Below are positions 34,698 to 47,569 of a DNA stretch of 64,000 nucleotides, piece after piece (the stretch's first letter is position 1; each line of letters opens with the position of its first letter). Source of the stretch: Myrica gale (taxonomy: Eukaryota; Streptophyta; Magnoliopsida; Fagales; Myricaceae); NCBI GenBank assembly GCA_963930655.1, contig OZ005603.1:12609001-12673000 (forward strand), written 5' to 3'. A model generated the notes under the pieces. That model saw nothing but the letters and a program-made list of their open reading frames with translations. It was not told the DNA's origin and did no database searches. Position numbers and translations under genes: made by a program.

Positions 34698-36784
34698 ACT
34701 AGTCCAACCCCCATGTAACTTGTAAGCCTGCCCTGTGGACGCAACTGAGAACAGATATAGGTTCGTCTCGAAGTTTCATATTCTGTTCTGCACTCTTTAT
34801 ATCTTTCTTGATATTTTTGTCAAAAAAAATTTCCCGTCTTTCGTAAGTTGCTGATCCAAAGGGTGGCTTTGAGTGCACTTCATATGATTGTTGATCTTGC
34901 AATGACGAGCAATACTGGTTATAACAGTCGTGGGATTCCATAAATGAAATCAGCTGAAGCTAAAACATCTTCTCGCAAACCTTGCTATTTCATTTCTCGA
35001 ATGCCAAATCTTTTGTCTGGCCATTTCTTTGAGATCAATCAATGACCATATTATGTCTACGTAGCCAAAAGGTTTTCTTGAAATTATTTGCTTTTATACT
35101 GTAAGAGTTCTGCCCAAATATTGCTTTCCTTTTTTTCGTCTGAAGATCAGGCCGGCCGGGGGAAAAAGATCACATGAGGAGCAATGCCCTTTTGACTTTT
35201 GATTCAATTTAAGTTTACCTAGCAAAATACAAATAAATTGAACTGCATTAATGGTGTGCGAAGTTTGAAATGTTACTCAGATGTCTACTTTCACATCTTA
35301 GTTTCTTAGTATGTTTTTTTTCCTTGCTCCCTCGATCAAATTAAGACCAACGTCGTTCATCTGTATCGCGGAAGTCTAGCTAGCTGCTACGCCCAAAAAT
35401 AAAGGAGGAAAGCATGTGAATTGGCATCGTTCATGGGGGGCTCTTTCTTTCATGCCAGCTTATTGACATTAATTTCGTAGCGTGCACTCCATGCATGCAA
35501 TGGGGTTGGCTCACTTTGCAATGCCTTTGCACGAATCTATACGAAGTCCTTCTTTAGTCATTGAAGGTATTTAATTAATTAGTAAGAAATCTATATAATA
35601 GTTTGTTTTCCTTGGCGAAATTCTATATATAGTATACTGTTTACAGCTTCTTTAATTACATGCCTTACGTACGCCTTAAATGTGGGTGAAAATGTTGAGT
35701 CGGTCGCCTTCCCGTACGTGGTGTGCTCGTCTTCCCATGTGATCTGAGTTGGTGCTGTCCACCGGGGCGGCCGGCCAACCTGCTATTATATATTAGACAC
35801 ATCACACGTGTAAAATATCCAAAAGTCACTGAACCAATTCATCCTAGCTCCTCGGGTCCTTCGGCAGTTCGTACGAATTGATAGAAGCAACGATCAACAC
35901 AAGTATCAACAAGAAAAAGATAACGATTAGCAAAGCAACGCGAGGGACAATGAATTGATGGAATGAAATGGGAGTACTAAAGACTCGATGGGTTTTGTAA
36001 TAGTAAGCCACAATTAAGAGGTCTAAGGCATATATTTGAACTCTCAAGGATAAAACACGGGAGAAATAAACTTTACATTCTTTAGGTCTTTAATATTTTT
36101 CATTCTTATTTTTAGGATAAGAAAAAAAAGGAGGAGAGCGATTTAAAGAGACTATTCCCCTTGGTGTGACCATGAGAATCTCTACCGGTTGCAGAATGTC
36201 CAGATTCAACCATCATTACCATCCGTGAAAGGGAGGCTGTCATCACAGTCTCACAAAAGTGCGCAATTAATTTTGAAGATAAGCGATCGTTTGATATGTA
36301 GATTTTCAGTACACACTCGCTTTTCGATGCCTATTTTCAATCCTTAAACCAATTGGCCTACTACTTTTGTGGTCTTAACATTTTGTTCTCTAAATTATTG
36401 TTTTGTCACATTGCATCTGCGACCCTCTAATTAAATTGGTTAATTTTGTGAAAATTGATTTTTTTTTTATAGATTTTACTCTCATAGATATGTCATGGCC
36501 AAAGAAATGGTAAGGATAAAATTTTTGTATAAAAAAATCACTTTATATTTTATAATTTGGGATATAAAATATGAATACCCTTGTATATAATTATATATAG
36601 GATACAAAATATATTTATATCGTAACGTAAATAACTTGCAAGGAATAATGAAGATATAATAGTGGTACTGTTCTTTCTCATAAATTACCTCTTTTCTTTT
36701 CCATACAAAGCAGTTGGTCCATACAATGAAAAAAACAATTAGGCTCAATTATTTCTTTTAGTCTTTGTGGTTTGACTGTTTCAA
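34698..36784. other. Intergenic
   Basis: No convincing gene. 34700-34960 may be 3' UTR of the peptide gene. The rest is AT-rich unique-looking sequence. Confidence 0.4.
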
Positions 36785-37130
36785 GGGAATGTTCGTTTTA
36801 TAAAAAATTATAAGATTTTTAGGATTTTTAATAGAATTGTGAATATTTAAGTAGATTAGAGTTTTATAGGTTTTGTGTAAAAATTAGTGAAAAGTTTTAA
36901 AGATATTTAATTTTTTATGGAGTTTGTAAAAATGTGTAGAGAGAGATGATTTGATGTAATTGTTTAATAAAAAAATGGGAGTTAGGTGAAAATGTATGAA
37001 GATAAAAGATTTGTTATATTTTTTTTAAAATGTATTGGAGTTTGTGTGAAAAGTTGTTGGAGATTGGGTAAAAGGTATTGATATTTGTGTATAAATTTTT
37101 AAAATTTTAGATGTTCATTTTATAAATTTT
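36785..37130. mobile_element. MITE (uninterrupted reference copy of the family)
   Basis: Left end GGGAATGTTCGTTTTATAAA; the right part has 'tagatgttcattttataaa', its inverse counterpart. It is the unbroken relative of the copy split by the hAT element at 11785-14027. A further AT-rich fragment follows at 37370-37490. Exact right border uncertain. Confidence 0.55.
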
Positions 37131-37899
37131 ATTAAATGCATTGTATTCTAGAATAATTTTGCAAACACTCTTAATCATTAGAGTTCATTTCTTGCTGTTA
37201 AGAAAAATTCACATTTCGGTTCTTAACTTGACATTTCCATGTTTAAAGACACAATTAACCTAATTCCCAAGTCCCAACTCGACCCCTTGAGAGATCTTTG
37301 GACTTGTTTGAGCCTCAATCATTTGGGCCAATTAATTGGGTTTAATAATAAAAAATTTATTATATAATTTTTAATTATTATAATATTTATTAAAAAATTT
37401 ATCTCTTTACTTTTTCACCAACTACCATAACATATCTTTACTTTATAATATTTTAAAAATCCAAATACCTAAAATTTTCATCCTCAAACACGCTGTGTGG
37501 ACTGAATTAATTAGGAGGGAGGAAACCGCGCGCCGGAAGCATCATAAGTCAGCTGATATTTTGACAAACTCGATGAGCGACCCTATTCATAACTTTGTTC
37601 TTTTGTGAAGCCAATGTAATTCTAGCACTGGAATCAAGCTGGAGATGGAATAATTGGGGCCTCCCCAATTGTTTAACCTCTCAAGGGTTTTTTTTTTCCT
37701 ACGCACTTCAAAGTTGAAACCGACAAACTATGGCACCGGATCAAAACAATGAAAACATTGGCTCTATTTCGTGGTCTAGTCTTTTCCATTTAAATCAAAA
37801 CTCCGGCACAAAATACGGTGCAACTTCCTCCCAGTTGCATGTCTAGCCAAGCCGGGAAGGTCGTACTCCCTCGTCCATAATCTTTGGTCGACTAAACCA

Positions 37900-40019
37900 A
37901 TGTCACTGAGAACTACTATCAAACATCTCCACTGCCACCATCGCCGCCACTACTCCTTTATCAAACCCCTGTCTTCCTCTCGCTCCGTCTCCTCCTTCAC
38001 CAGCCTCGCCCCCCACCACCACCGCCATCAAAGTCCCCACGGCCACATCCGAACCCCCATCACCACATTCTCCAAAACCAGAACCCATACTCACTTCTCA
38101 AGGAGGACCCAATCGAAATATGTTCGTCCCTCTGGGTCAAGACCTTTTCATCCCCACGCAACATATCCTTCCCCAACCTCACCGGCTTCCTCTCCAAGCT
38201 CGACCTCTGGGTCCTCGCCTACCAACGCTCCTGCGCTCAAGTGACCGGTACGTTCCCTCCCCGCAACGCCATCCACTCCCATGTCCTCTCCGACCTCAAC
38301 TCCCTCCGAAACGCCGTTGTTCGCGGCCAATTCTTCTGGAATAAGAAGATCCAGCAGTATATTCGGAGCCCAAATGACAAGCCCCTTACCACAATGATAT
38401 CAAAAGGCAAGCTCCAGGCTATTCTTGAATCGGACGAGCCGTGTTTCCAAGACCGTGTAGTGCAGGAGGCCTTGTTGATGGTGTTGGAGCCGGTTTTTGA
38501 GGCCCGGTTCTCATCGAAATGGCACGCGTTCCGACCGGGCCGAAACGCACATACGGTGATTCGGACCATTCGCAGTAACTTCGCCGGGTACTTGTGGTTC
38601 CTGAAAGGCGATCTGAGTGAGTTATTTGACAATGTGGATGGTAATGTCGTATTGGGTTGTGTTGAAAAAGCCATTAAGGATAAGAAAGTTTTGGGTTTGA
38701 TCAAGTCGGCGCTTAGAGCTCCGGCTCGGGATGAGCAATCTAAAAGTGAAGTTAGAGGAGAGTTCAGTAAGAAAAAGAAAAAGAAAAAGAAAGTGTCTAA
38801 GAAGAAGAAGATTCTCAATGAGAATGAGCCGAAGCCTGACCCATATTGGTTGAGAACTTTCTTTAATTTTGCTCCCAAAGAGGCTTCTAATGTGCCCTCT
38901 TATGGTTATTGTGGAATTCTTAGTCCTTACTTGCCAATGTGTGTCTTAATGAATTGGATCAGATGATGGAAGAGAAAATGGTTACTTTTTTTAAGCCGTC
39001 TAAGCTTGATTCGATATGGAGAGATTCAATTGATGATGGGTGTCATAACCCGGCTTGGCCAGAGTTTGTTCCATCTAGCGGGAAGGAGAAAACTAGAAAA
39101 ATGGATTATATTCGATTTGGGGATCATTTCTTGATTGGGATACGAGGCCCTAGAGAGGATGCAGTGCAAATTAGAAAGGAAATAATTGAGTTTTGTGATA
39201 GAAACTTTGGGATAAGGTTAGATAATTCAAAGGTGGAGATAGAACACATTACTAGGGGCATTCAGTTCTTGGACCATATAATATGTCGCAGGGTGATACA
39301 CCCGACACTTCGTTACACGGCAACTGGAGGTGATATTGTAAGTGAAAAGGGTGTAGGTACTTTGCTCTCTGTTACTGCTAGCTTACAACAATGTATTCGC
39401 CAATTCAGGCGGCTGGAGTTAGTTAAGGGTGATAAGGATCCAGAGCCCCTGCCTTGCAACCCCATGTTGTATTCAAGTCAATCTCATACAAATTCCCAGA
39501 TGAATAAGTTCCTTGAGACCAGGGCTGAGTGGTACAGGTATGCCGATAATCGCAAGAAAGTTGTTGGGTTTTGTGCTTATGTGGTCAGGAGCTCTTTGGC
39601 TAAGCTATATGCTGCCAGGTATAAGACTGAAGTCTCGTGCCAAGGTGTATAAAATAGCTTCACGGGATCTGAGTCATCCATTGAGGGAGAGTAGTAACAA
39701 TTCAGCTCCTGAATATTCGGACCTTTTGAGGATGGGACTTGTTGATGCTATTGAAGGTGTTCAGTTTTCTCACATGTCTTTGATTCCGTCTTGTGATTAC
39801 TCGCCATTTCCTAGGAACTGGGTCCCAGACCATGAGAAGGTGCTGCGAGAGTACATTAGACTGCAAGACCCGAAATTCTTCTGTTGCTTGCATAGATCAA
39901 TAAAACGACATGGTTTAAGTTTGCCTCAAGACGAAATATGTGAGATTGTCTGGGACTATAAAACTCTCGGTGTTTTGAACCGTCGGTACCTTGAGGAAAC
40001 AAAACAAATGATGGTTTAG
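37900..40019 (+). CDS. nMAT1: Nuclear intron maturase 1 (nMAT1)-like, frame broken by single-base shifts
   Basis: An intronless gene for a nuclear-encoded, mitochondrion-targeted group II intron maturase that helps splice mitochondrial transcripts (nMAT1 acts on nad introns in Arabidopsis). The start MSLRTTIKHLHCHHRRHYSF fits a presequence. RT-like motifs follow: DPIEICSSLWVKTFSS, CFQDRVVQEALLMVLEP, HAFRPGRNAHTVIRTIRSNF, YLWFLKGDLSELFDNVD, and MDYIRFGDHFLIGIRG, where the catalytic YADD is replaced by YIRFGDH as in class I plant nMATs. A Lys-rich insert (SKKKKKKKKVSKKKKIL) precedes the RT end. Domain X text: GTLLSVTASLQQCIRQF, NKFLETRAEWYRYADNRKK, LSHPLRESSNNSAPEYSDLL. Three single-base shifts break the frame: one in the C-rich run near 38000-38030, one at about 38925-38931 (after CGILSP) and one at about 39622 (after LAKLYAARY). 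No other stop is seen, so this is either a recently broken gene or one affected by sequence errors. Confidence 0.85.
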
Positions 40020-42426
40020 GGAAGGTGGATGGGGCACAATGAATGGATTTTGTTGCGAATTTAGAGAAGAAATTTTGGATCTTGAAATTAAACTACATCT
40101 TCATTACATATCCATTTTGGCAGTCATTATACATGATTTTCTAACACCTAGAAGGAATTTGTCCATAAAATGGAAGTGATTAAAGCTAGAGTGTTGGGCT
40201 GAGATGGGAGCTAGCAAGATAAGAGTAGTCTAACCTGCACTTGATTATGTACGTGAGAAGTCAGAAGGGGCACTAACGCGGGGACTAGATGAGATTAGAC
40301 TGTCAGAATTTCTCAGAGTCATGTGGTACGCAAAAATGACTTTTCCTAAAGGGATTGATATATTTCAAGCTGAATGTGGTAGCTGGGACGGAAGGAAGGC
40401 CCGGGACTTTGTTAAGATAATAGAGTATACTTGATTTTATATGGAAGTTACAGAAGAAGCACCCAAGAAAAGTTAGATGGTGATTCAGGAACTATAGGAT
40501 TTTCAGAAACACAGAGACTAATAGAAAGAATGAAGAGTTTCATCATCAGATAAATATGCTGCATGATCCTTAATAATGGGTATGTAGTCTCCAACTTACT
40601 TGTAGCCCAGCTGTGATTTTCTTTTTTTATTTCCGTTGGTGGTTGAAGTTTATAGTTTTTCTGAATTGTTTTTTTACATTATTCATTCATTTTCTTTCAT
40701 CTTTTTTGCTGGGTATGCACTTCAGTTTCCCTGAAATCTAATCAGCCCATCTGGTTCTCTACAGCCGCAAATCACACCCCAGGACAGTGAACTTTATTAA
40801 CTTATTACATTACAAAAATGAATAGGGAAAGGAAAAGGGTGTCAAGGGTTCACTAGATTGGAGCAGTATTCTATATGGGGGGAAACTTCTTGAAAAGCTC
40901 TATTACCATTAACCCCTCTACCTCATCAGCAAAGACGAGTGACATGAATGACTCACAAAAGTGGACCAATATCGTCGTCTGGTTGAAGGGGTAGGGGGAC
41001 TGTTATGTAGATTATGTAGGCAGAATTCTTGTGGCAATTGAGCTCATGTTCAAAACGGATAACCCTCCTTGCCACCAACCTCTATGGTTCAGTTCTGGCC
41101 AGTGTTGTCCTGCCTTAGTCCGCTGCTCTTGTCAGCTTTCCGCCCGTCTGGGCTTACATGCAGCATGTTTGTCTTTGTAGTTTTTACAGTTGGTATTTGC
41201 ATAGGAAGTGTACTAAGGGAGCAGGAGGCACACTAAGTCTGTCTCTCCTTTAGTGTCAGTCGCCACTGCCTTGCGCAGTGGTTGTTACTTTTTATGGGCC
41301 TTCGGGCCCATTTACCGTGTGTCTCCTCGCAATCTGTGGGCCTTCGTTGCTGTGAGCTTGCCCACGTCATCCCTCGTGGACCTTGTGTTCTTTTTTTTAG
41401 GTTTTGGCCCCCTAGACTTGTTATTGTCTCTTTGGGTCATTTCTATCGTAAGTTCTCATTATTTTCTATGCTCAATAAAAGTAGTCTTGTTTTTTTTTTT
41501 TAAAAAAACCCGGCTTTTCATAGCCAATCACTATCACAAATATATATGGCTTGAACTGAATATTTTGAACCACCCCAAAGAGGATGTGAATGAGATGATA
41601 ACCCAAAATTAGAAGCTAGGATCCATCTATAGCTTGTGTTGAAGGCATTCTCAATGACAAATGTGCTGTACCTACGACCTAATTCTAATTAATTGGAGCC
41701 ACATTATCCAACGGTTACGTAGAGGGGTTAAATGCTAGAAGGAAAATAATTCTAGCTTCAGAGACTTGGAAGGACAGTTATTCAACTAGACACCTTATAG
41801 AAACTAGGCGTATAGGTCACGAAAACCTTGCAGGTGTTTAATTAACAGGATGATCCGAGAAAGGCTTATAGACTTAACCAAGCTAATATTTAACTTTTGA
41901 GATGCCAAATTATAATATTCTATTTTGGAGTGACAAGTTGAAAAAAAGTACGGGTTAAATTAAAAAAAAAATTCCAATTTTTCGGTGGTTTGAGACTCTC
42001 TTTCTAGTTTCCTACCATAGTCGTGCCTGCCTTGTGCCTTCTATCTTTGTTCTCTGCCTCCTCTTGTACCCCTCCAGGGTAGGACGTTGCTGCCGTGTGC
42101 GGTTCTTCTCTTCCGTTCGAGCCTTTTGGTACGGTTTGTAGTCCCTTGGACCCAGATCTGTCTTTGGGTCTTTGGACCCAATTTAGTCTCATGGGCTTTA
42201 GGTACACTTTGCTTGATGGAAACCAGCATTTAGGCCATTAGTCTGGTAGCTGGCCATCTGGGCCCTTCACATGTATGGTGCTTGTTGTAACTTCCCTTCT
42301 ATGAATAAAATCTTCTTCATAATTTCATTGCCTGGAAAAATCAATTTTGGTCCTAATTATAAAGAATGTAATCCGAGACTCTGCGAAGTTTGGGGGAACT
42401 TTTGGGGTCTGACCGTTAAAGGTCTT
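40020..42426. other. Intergenic, possible retroposon 3' tails
   Basis: No gene. 40020-40700 probably includes the nMAT1 3' UTR. 41250-41510 and 42000-42340 are GC-richer stretches ending 'caataaaagtagtcttg' plus a T tract and 'gaataaaatcttcttc', which look like 3' tails of LINE-type transcripts, but no coding piece supports this. Confidence 0.35.
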
Positions 42427-42729
42427 TGTTGGGGTTAGTCCCACATCGGTTGTGGAAGGGGTTGGTGGTCACTTTATAAGTTTGAGGAAAAATCTCACCT
42501 CTTAACTAGCTTTTGGGGTTAGAAGGCCCAAGACCACCCAACACTGATATCGGAGTCTAGGTTTACCAACAAGTATCGGACCCAATAGTCCATGAGAGAA
42601 CCCAGGGCCCGAAGTATGAGGAGGAAACATCGGTTGTTGAAGGGGTTGGTGGTCACTTTTCAAGTGTGAGGAAAAATCTCACATCTTGAGCTAGCTTTTG
42701 AGATTAAGAAGACCCAAGACCACCCAACA
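42427..42729. mobile_element. TRIM (very short LTR element)
   Basis: Two related direct repeats of about 105-120 bp, the first starting TGTTGGGGTTAGTCCCACA and both ending GACCACCCAACA, surround about 80 bp. Right after the first repeat is 'ctgatatcggagtc', similar to a methionine-tRNA primer site (tggtatcagagc). It has no coding capacity. This is a non-autonomous LTR relic; the repeats have diverged, so it is old. Confidence 0.65.
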
Positions 42730-43099
42730 GTGTCTCCTATATCTAGAAAATAATCAAACAGGTAAAACATCTATCATTGTTTTTTGCCTTTGTAATTTTC
42801 TAGTGTTACCACCCAAGTTGTAGATAACTAAGTATGTTACACTTATAGTCAAAGAGACGCAAGCAAATGTTCAACCATGCACTGCTAAGGTGGACTCATG
42901 GAGAACAAATCAACACCGACCTCATCTTGTAATGGTTATCAATGGCACTGTCAAAGTAAACGAAGGCATTACATAACGAGGTTATTGCTCAGATACCTAA
43001 TTCACTTGTCCGATTGAAAATTATGTCCATTATACAATAGAGTGAAAGTTTGCATGCGGAAAATTATACTAACTTGATTTGACAAACGATCTTGAACTT

Positions 43100-44125
43100 T
43101 GTTTGCGATTGAATCTTCAATCTTCGATAATCTTCAGGTCTTGTTGATCTCACACCTTGAGTCTTTGATTTCACAATAGAGCAGCCCAAATGTTCTGTCT
43201 CCTTCCTTTTCACGCCTCATAGCAGTCATAGTGTTTTTCAAAGTCATTATGACCAAGTCTAGAAAAAAACTATCTTATAGTCTTTTTCTGAACCCTAGTT
43301 GTAATATAGTGTGAGATCGTTAGAGACTTCAGATCACGGCCATAGGATCACATGTAAAACTATTTTTCCATTAACTCTCTTATATTCTTATATTCTGAAT
43401 TTTAAGCTTCTACTAATTGTGATCATATCCATTAACATATCACAATTTACCCCTGAGTATTTGAGACTGATGTGTGAAATCCCTTTTGCTAACAATTATT
43501 CGTTTATTTATCCTTCCACCATATTATATTTCACATGAGTTAATAGGACTAGAATCATATCATTGATTAAGTCCTTAATTCATATAATTCTCAGTTCACG
43601 ATCTATAACTCGTTGGACTATCAATTGTTTCCAAAACAATTTCACAGAAAAAAAATATATATTAATATCGAAAAACATTTTCACAAAATACCGTTGGCTA
43701 ATAGATTATTTTCTAGTTCAACCCTATACAGATATATTGAATATACTGCCTCATCAAGAGACCGGTAGATTCTTTATTGAGCATTTATACAAACCTATTT
43801 ATTATGTACAAGACCTAACGTTATATGGAATCTTTGACCTAGAAAGATCATCACCAAATGATTCAGTCAAAGCACAAGCACACAATAAATAGATTCGTAT
43901 AAACCTCTCGGTCTAAATATACAATAAATCAATTGTGTTGAATACCTTCTCAACATCAGTGATCACTTCTAGAAGGTATTCATATTTGCTCATGTTCAGT
44001 GTATGTATTCTTACATTACACCCACTCGTTTGCTTAAGGTCATTACCTCAATAACGAAGTCCATCATCTTATCAAATAGAGGCACAACGAGTGTAGACCT
44101 ATCGTACATCAATATGCACCTCGAT
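43100..44125 (-). mobile_element. LTR fragment, inverted relative of the 22769-24267 solo LTR
   Basis: Blocks such as 'tgtgatcatatccattaaca', 'ttcatataattctcag' and 'acccactcgtttgcttaagg' are the reverse complement of text at 23040-23700. Ends and duplications were not found; an old, diverged LTR fragment. Confidence 0.6.
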
Positions 44126-44559
44126 CTACTAAATAGGGTCCTTGATGATGTTACATAGCTCCAGGATTTTTTAGAGCTCTCATTTATGAGCCAAAAGTTA
44201 AGCGTCATATCAACGTAAGAATTGCCAGACGTTACTTGTGCTTCAGAAGTTAAGGAACAATATGTATAAAGACAAGGAGAAGGAAAAAGAAGAGAAAAAT
44301 AGCAGCCCTATCCTGTTATATCAGTACGAAGGTATGTACATAGAAAACCTTTTTACATACCACATCCAAAAGGGTCCACTGCAATGATCCCAAGAAAGAT
44401 CTCATAAGAGAAAATGGAAAGCTAATAGTTAACCTATTCGGTATACCTTAACTATTGCTTTCTTTACAACATCTATGCACGGGAAGGCAGAAAAAGAAGA
44501 AAAGAAAAGTACTACACATCATATTGGATATTTAGAACCCAATATTCACACGAGACATG

Positions 44560-44880
44560 AAAAATTGCAGTTCCCTACTGGCCCAGCAGGACAGACATAG
44601 GGCTACGTCAAAGATGTCTGACCTGGATGTTGCAATAAGGAACCACATATCTGGGTATGTTGGAGGAGGTGCCATACAACCCTTTACGCAGACTGGGGGC
44701 TTTCCTCCCTCTATGGGAGCTGAATCACACCAAGCTTCACGAAATACTTCAATGGCCCTCGTCCTCTCCCACTGCATGTTCTGGAAACCTAGCCTTTGTT
44801 TGAGAGCATCAAGTTTCTCTCATACATTACTATCTACTTCATCGTTGAGAATGTTTAACATGCATTCAGTATAGATAGCG
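44560..44880 (-). pseudogene. Unrecognised exon-like fragment
   Basis: On the minus strand a strikingly protein-like frame reads KLDALKQRLGFQNMQWERTR, then AIEVFREAWCDSAPIEGGKP, then PVCVKGCMAPPPTYPDMWFL. Upstream text MLNILNDEVDSNV continues it but meets a stop just before KLDALK. I do not know the family. Composition and Cys/Pro pattern look like a real host exon. It may be a captured or stranded fragment; no transposon ends were seen around it. Confidence 0.35.
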
Positions 44881-44989
44881 CGAGGGCACTGTCATGTCTT
44901 TTTCTCTTAGTCACTTACGGAAATCGAATTGTTTACGATGAAATCAGTTTTATTTTCTTGACCTTAACACAAAAATTGAACGATTAACA

Positions 44990-45600
44990 AAGACTATATG
45001 GAAATTAGTTCCTTCCCATTCACATAGAGATAAATGTACATTACACCCTTTAATTATGAGGTCTTGATACTTTGCACCTTATCTATTATTGTTGTCACAT
45101 TGCACCTATAAATTATTGATTTTAAGCACTTTATGTCCATTAAAATTTTTCATCAATTTTTTAAAAAAAATTAATTTATAACTTAAAAATTACTATTTCA
45201 CCCTTAGAAAATAGGGATTGCAAAAAAAAGAGAGACAAAAATATCTCTTGGCACTCTAAAAGATTATTTTTCATTCAAAATAATTGAAAATTTTAAGGTG
45301 TAAATTTTCAGAAATAAATAATTAGTGAGATGTTATGGTCATAAGGACCTCATTAAATACCTAAAATTCACTTATGGTGACGTAATCTTAATCTTAAATT
45401 TGAATACAAATTTAACAGACTATAAATTTTTTTGGGTGAAGTCATAGTTAGCCCCAATGTTTGGGCAAAAATCAAGTTGCTAGCATTATTTTTCAATTCA
45501 ACAATTTGAGACCCCAATGTTTCAAAACTTGTCAATCTTAGCCCCCCGTCTAAATTCTTCGTCAAATGAGACGGTTTTACGTCTACGTGCGTCACACGTG
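44990..45600. repeat. MITE-like dispersed repeats
   Basis: 45030-45170 follows the 'actttgcacc' Mutator-MITE style of 2531-2919. 45431-45580 ('atcaagttgctagc...caacaatttgagacccc...gtcaaatgagacgg') is repeated at 50990-51130 inside the CACTA element. Borders not resolved. Confidence 0.5.
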
Positions 45601-45865
45601 CCTCTCTTCTTTTTGAGGACCGGACCGGTTTCACTAAATGTGGTCCGGTCCGGTTTTATTTTTTTAATTTTTTTTAATTTTTAATTTTTTAAAAAAAATT
45701 TCAAAATTTTTTTTGAAATTTTTTTTAGGTTAATTTCAAATGGGAAGTGTATATAAAAATGTTAAGTTTTTGTTTAGATTAAAATTAAACGTTTTATGTT
45801 TATAATTTGTATTAAAAATAATAAAAAAATATATATTTTTATTTTTTAATAAATGCGGTCCGGTC

Positions 45866-46229
45866 GTAAAATTGTTATGAAACATTTTTACATGCATTGC
45901 TGTAATCACCAGCCTTTTTAATGTCTTTTTTTTATTTGATGACTTACCTCATGATTTCATATCTTTACGATTTCCCTATAGAATTTAGGGGTGAACAGGA
46001 CCGGACCGGACCGCATTTATTAAAAAGGAGGACCGGACTGGACCGGACTGCATTTTAAGAAAAAGGATCGGACCGGACCGGAAATCCGGTCCGGTCCTGT
46101 TCACCCCTAAATTCTATAGGGAAATCATAAAGATATGAAATCATGAGGTAAGTCATCAAATAAAAAAAAGACATTAAAAAGGCTGGTGATTACAGCAATG
46201 CATGTAAAAATGTTTCATAACAATTTTAC
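45866..46229. repeat. Near-perfect 145-bp inverted repeat around hAT-like ends
   Basis: Arms 45866-46010 and 46085-46229 are reverse complements with one mismatch seen (C at 45969 against the pairing base), around a 74-bp spacer of GGACCGGACTGG-type repeats. Each arm contains TAGGGGTGAACAGGACCGG, a hAT-like terminus, plus about 120 bp of outside sequence, so the symmetry extends well beyond a transposon end. Confidence 0.85.
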
Positions 46230-47199
46230 CAAAACATAATACACAATTCCGAGAGTTTCAATAAAACATGCAATTTTCAATATTATTACTTTCTTTTAGA
46301 AAAATCTAGCATAATAACCCCCTTACCTTAATTTTCAGAACGCTTGAACTCTTTATCAATTTAACCTCCATGACCTCAAGAAACTTAGACTAAAACCTTG
46401 GAAAATTATGACACTTGATTTCTCCTTCTCCCACTCATGAATATGCATACAAGAGACTAATAAAAGATTTATGAAAGACTATATTGCAACCTTAATTAAA
46501 GAATGACTCTAAATCTGAAAAGGCTTATCAAAAGTTGGGTTGCTATCCATTTAAAAAAATTCAAACATATTCTAAAAGTATTGAAAATAAAACATATCTT
46601 CTTTAAAATTTATAAATTTTAAAAAATATAACATTTTCAAATAAAATCAACATGTCAAACTTTAAATACATTTAAAAGGGTCAACCCTATCAAATAAAAT
46701 TAACATTTTAAACTTTAAACACTTTTAAAAACAATAACTTTTCAAATAAATAAAAATTTGAAATTTAATAAAAATAATAATATTTTAGTAACAATAAAAT
46801 AAGTAAATCTGGGTGTTTGATGTTGAGAAGAAAACTCAACAAAACTAAGTTTGAAAAACTCACCAACATGAAAGGAAATACAATATGAAGGAAGGATACT
46901 TTCGAAAACTCACATCTCTCGTGTAGGTTTTGTTTTTGATTGAAGGATAATTTTAAAATGCTCATTAATGTCAGGTTTTGTGTTTGATTGATTCTCTCGT
47001 GATATCCATCTATAATTGAATTCTCCTTTTTAATTGAACCCACCCAATTTTATTTATAGTCCATCGATAATCGAATTTGGAACTAAATACATTTGGATTA
47101 TATGTTTAGTACAATGAAATTCGCAGACATATCTATGGCAAATAAGTTGAAAGTCTATGTAGCAACCCCAATAGGGGGTGAATTGAGTTTTAATAAAAA
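46230..47199. other. Intergenic, very AT-rich
   Basis: No gene is seen. 46550-46790 has a loose repeated 'aaactttaaatac...aaaataaa' texture. Confidence 0.4.
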
Positions 47200-47459
47200 T
47201 TAGGGTTAAATGCATGTCATGCCCCTGTGGTATGCGATAATAGCAAATATGCCCCTGAGGTAAATAAAGTTATTTTCATACCCCTGAGGTAAACATTCAG
47301 GAGCGAATATGCCCTTTCATACTCCTGAGGTAAACATAACGGAAGGGCATATTTGCTCCTGAATGTTTACCTCAGGGGTATGAAAATGACTTTATTTACC
47401 TCAGGGGCATATTTGCTATTATCGCATACCACAGGGGCATGACATGCATTTAACCCTAA
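47200..47459. mobile_element. Foldback MITE, near-perfect hairpin
   Basis: Arms of about 118 bp starting TTAGGGTTAAATGCATGTCA pair with the right arm with two mismatches seen; a loop of about 24 bases lies near 47318-47341. Both flanks are A-runs, compatible with an aaaaa duplication. Confidence 0.78.
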
Positions 47460-47569
47460 AAAAATACAAAACATTTTGTTGTTGAACTTCCCATCAGTGG
47501 GAACTGCTTCTTGGTGATATTGGACACCGATGCCGTTAACATTGGGTATCAGTTACCGGTGAACAACTC

